Source: CAZJHM01 sp964545925
Lineage (GTDB): Archaea; Iainarchaeota; Iainarchaeia; Iainarchaeales; CAZJHM01
Assembly: GCA_964545925.1 (NCBI GenBank)
Contig: CAZJHM010000003.1
Coordinates: 1 to 39,276 of the forward strand
Direction: 5' to 3'
Length of the DNA stretch: 39,276 nucleotides
Every line of letters begins with the position of its first letter. Position 1 is the first letter of the stretch. A program made the translations under genes and the position numbers. A model generated the notes under the pieces. That model made no database searches. It was given only the letters and a program-made list of their open reading frames with translations, and had not been told where the DNA came from. Of this stretch, positions 39,058 through 39,276 are shown piece after piece.

Positions 39058-39276
39058 AATAATAAATATGCAAAGCATAATTATAAACTATTTGGTTTCT
39101 TTCTTTTTTCAAAATTCTGATTGTATATAAAAAAAGCTCCAATTTTTTTTTCTGGCTTCCTTGAAGCCAAATTTTTCAATTTTACTTTTTACTTTGTTTT
39201 TTTTCTTGTTGAATTTTCCTCTGAGAATTTGCTTTAAAACTTTTAGCCTTCTATACGAAACAAGAGTTCAGATTCA
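39058..39276. other. Intergenic tail with a hairpin
   Basis: About 220 bases upstream of pgk to the window edge. It holds the pgk TATA box (39081-39088) and a hairpin TGGCTTC-CTT-GAAGCCA (39153-39169) followed on the plus strand by AATTTTT. An unstarted frame on the minus strand runs through it but has no ATG, GTG or TTG, and stops near 39270. A gene may end near here from beyond the window (frame ending IEG-stop at about 39245 on the minus strand), which cannot be judged. Confidence 0.4.

Noticed and set aside
39080..39270. Minus-strand frame with K-rich coding-like content upstream of pgk
   Set aside because: No start codon, a stop right at the window edge, and overlap with the pgk promoter.
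1..39276. tRNA, rRNA, CRISPR array, transposase or insertion sequence
   Set aside because: No T-loop/acceptor pattern, no regularly spaced repeats, and no transposase-like protein were seen in either strand.

Overview
The window is a compact, AT-rich stretch (roughly 30% G+C by eye) from an archaeal chromosome, most probably a DPANN-type archaeon such as a Woesearchaeota or Pacearchaeota relative. The archaeal assignment rests on both subunits of the replicative DNA polymerase D, the KH/beta-CASP termination nuclease aCPSF1, a proteasome beta subunit with a short propeptide, the nascent polypeptide-associated complex protein, an UPF0147 protein, deoxyhypusine synthase, an archaeal Ogg2 glycosylase, SepF, and a pilin of the 'AIE-L-TYGWAL' type common in DPANN genomes. 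Many genes have a TATA-like box 24-28 bases before the start codon, as expected for leaderless archaeal transcripts. The lineage within DPANN is inference; no rRNA or tRNA is present to confirm it.

Layout. 1-1051 (-): ZIP metal transporter and a small membrane protein. 1171-3789: rubrerythrin, deoxyhypusine synthase (-), dCMP deaminase and phosphoglycerate mutase. 3811-5535: two tandem CYTH proteins and an AlkD-like protein in one operon. 5536-6464 (-): Ogg2-like glycosylase and a ribbon-helix-helix protein. 6536-9079: Lrp regulator, thioredoxin reductase and glutamate dehydrogenase as one operon. 9076-12316 (-): GNAT, tRNA-dihydrouridine synthase, a thioredoxin-like protein and SerRS, with a long GC-rich hairpin next to an assembly gap. 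12367-16269 (+): basic orphan protein, LemA, HtpX and a large membrane-anchored surface protein. 16272-22263 (-): methyltransferase, DP2, DP1, UPF0147. 22375-26415 (+): SepF and a 1196-residue coiled-coil surface protein. 26569-32954 (-): exported protein, AK6-type kinase, an unassigned structured RNA or tiny gene, aCPSF1, proteasome beta, ThrRS. 33081-35504: FKBP prolyl isomerase, a hypothetical protein (-), NAC and an exported protein. 35513-39057: PfkB kinase, NUDIX and a transglutaminase-like protein (-), a pilin (+), and phosphoglycerate kinase (-).

The content is mostly housekeeping: replication, translation, protein quality control, base repair and parts of glycolysis. It is joined to a cell-surface component of three large exported proteins and one pilin. 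Genes are tightly packed, with stop codons overlapping or abutting and ATGA start/stop overlaps inside operons.

The sequence is a draft. Five runs of exactly 100 N interrupt or flank genes, and protein-family comparison suggests the true gap lengths differ from 100. The parts most worth a second look are a promoter-driven, GC-elevated structured segment at about 28213-28420, the 79-base hairpin at 10547-10625, a palindrome in the FKBP promoter, altered metal-site motifs in DP1, and a transglutaminase-like protein without its catalytic cysteine. I found no CRISPR array, insertion sequence, tRNA or rRNA.
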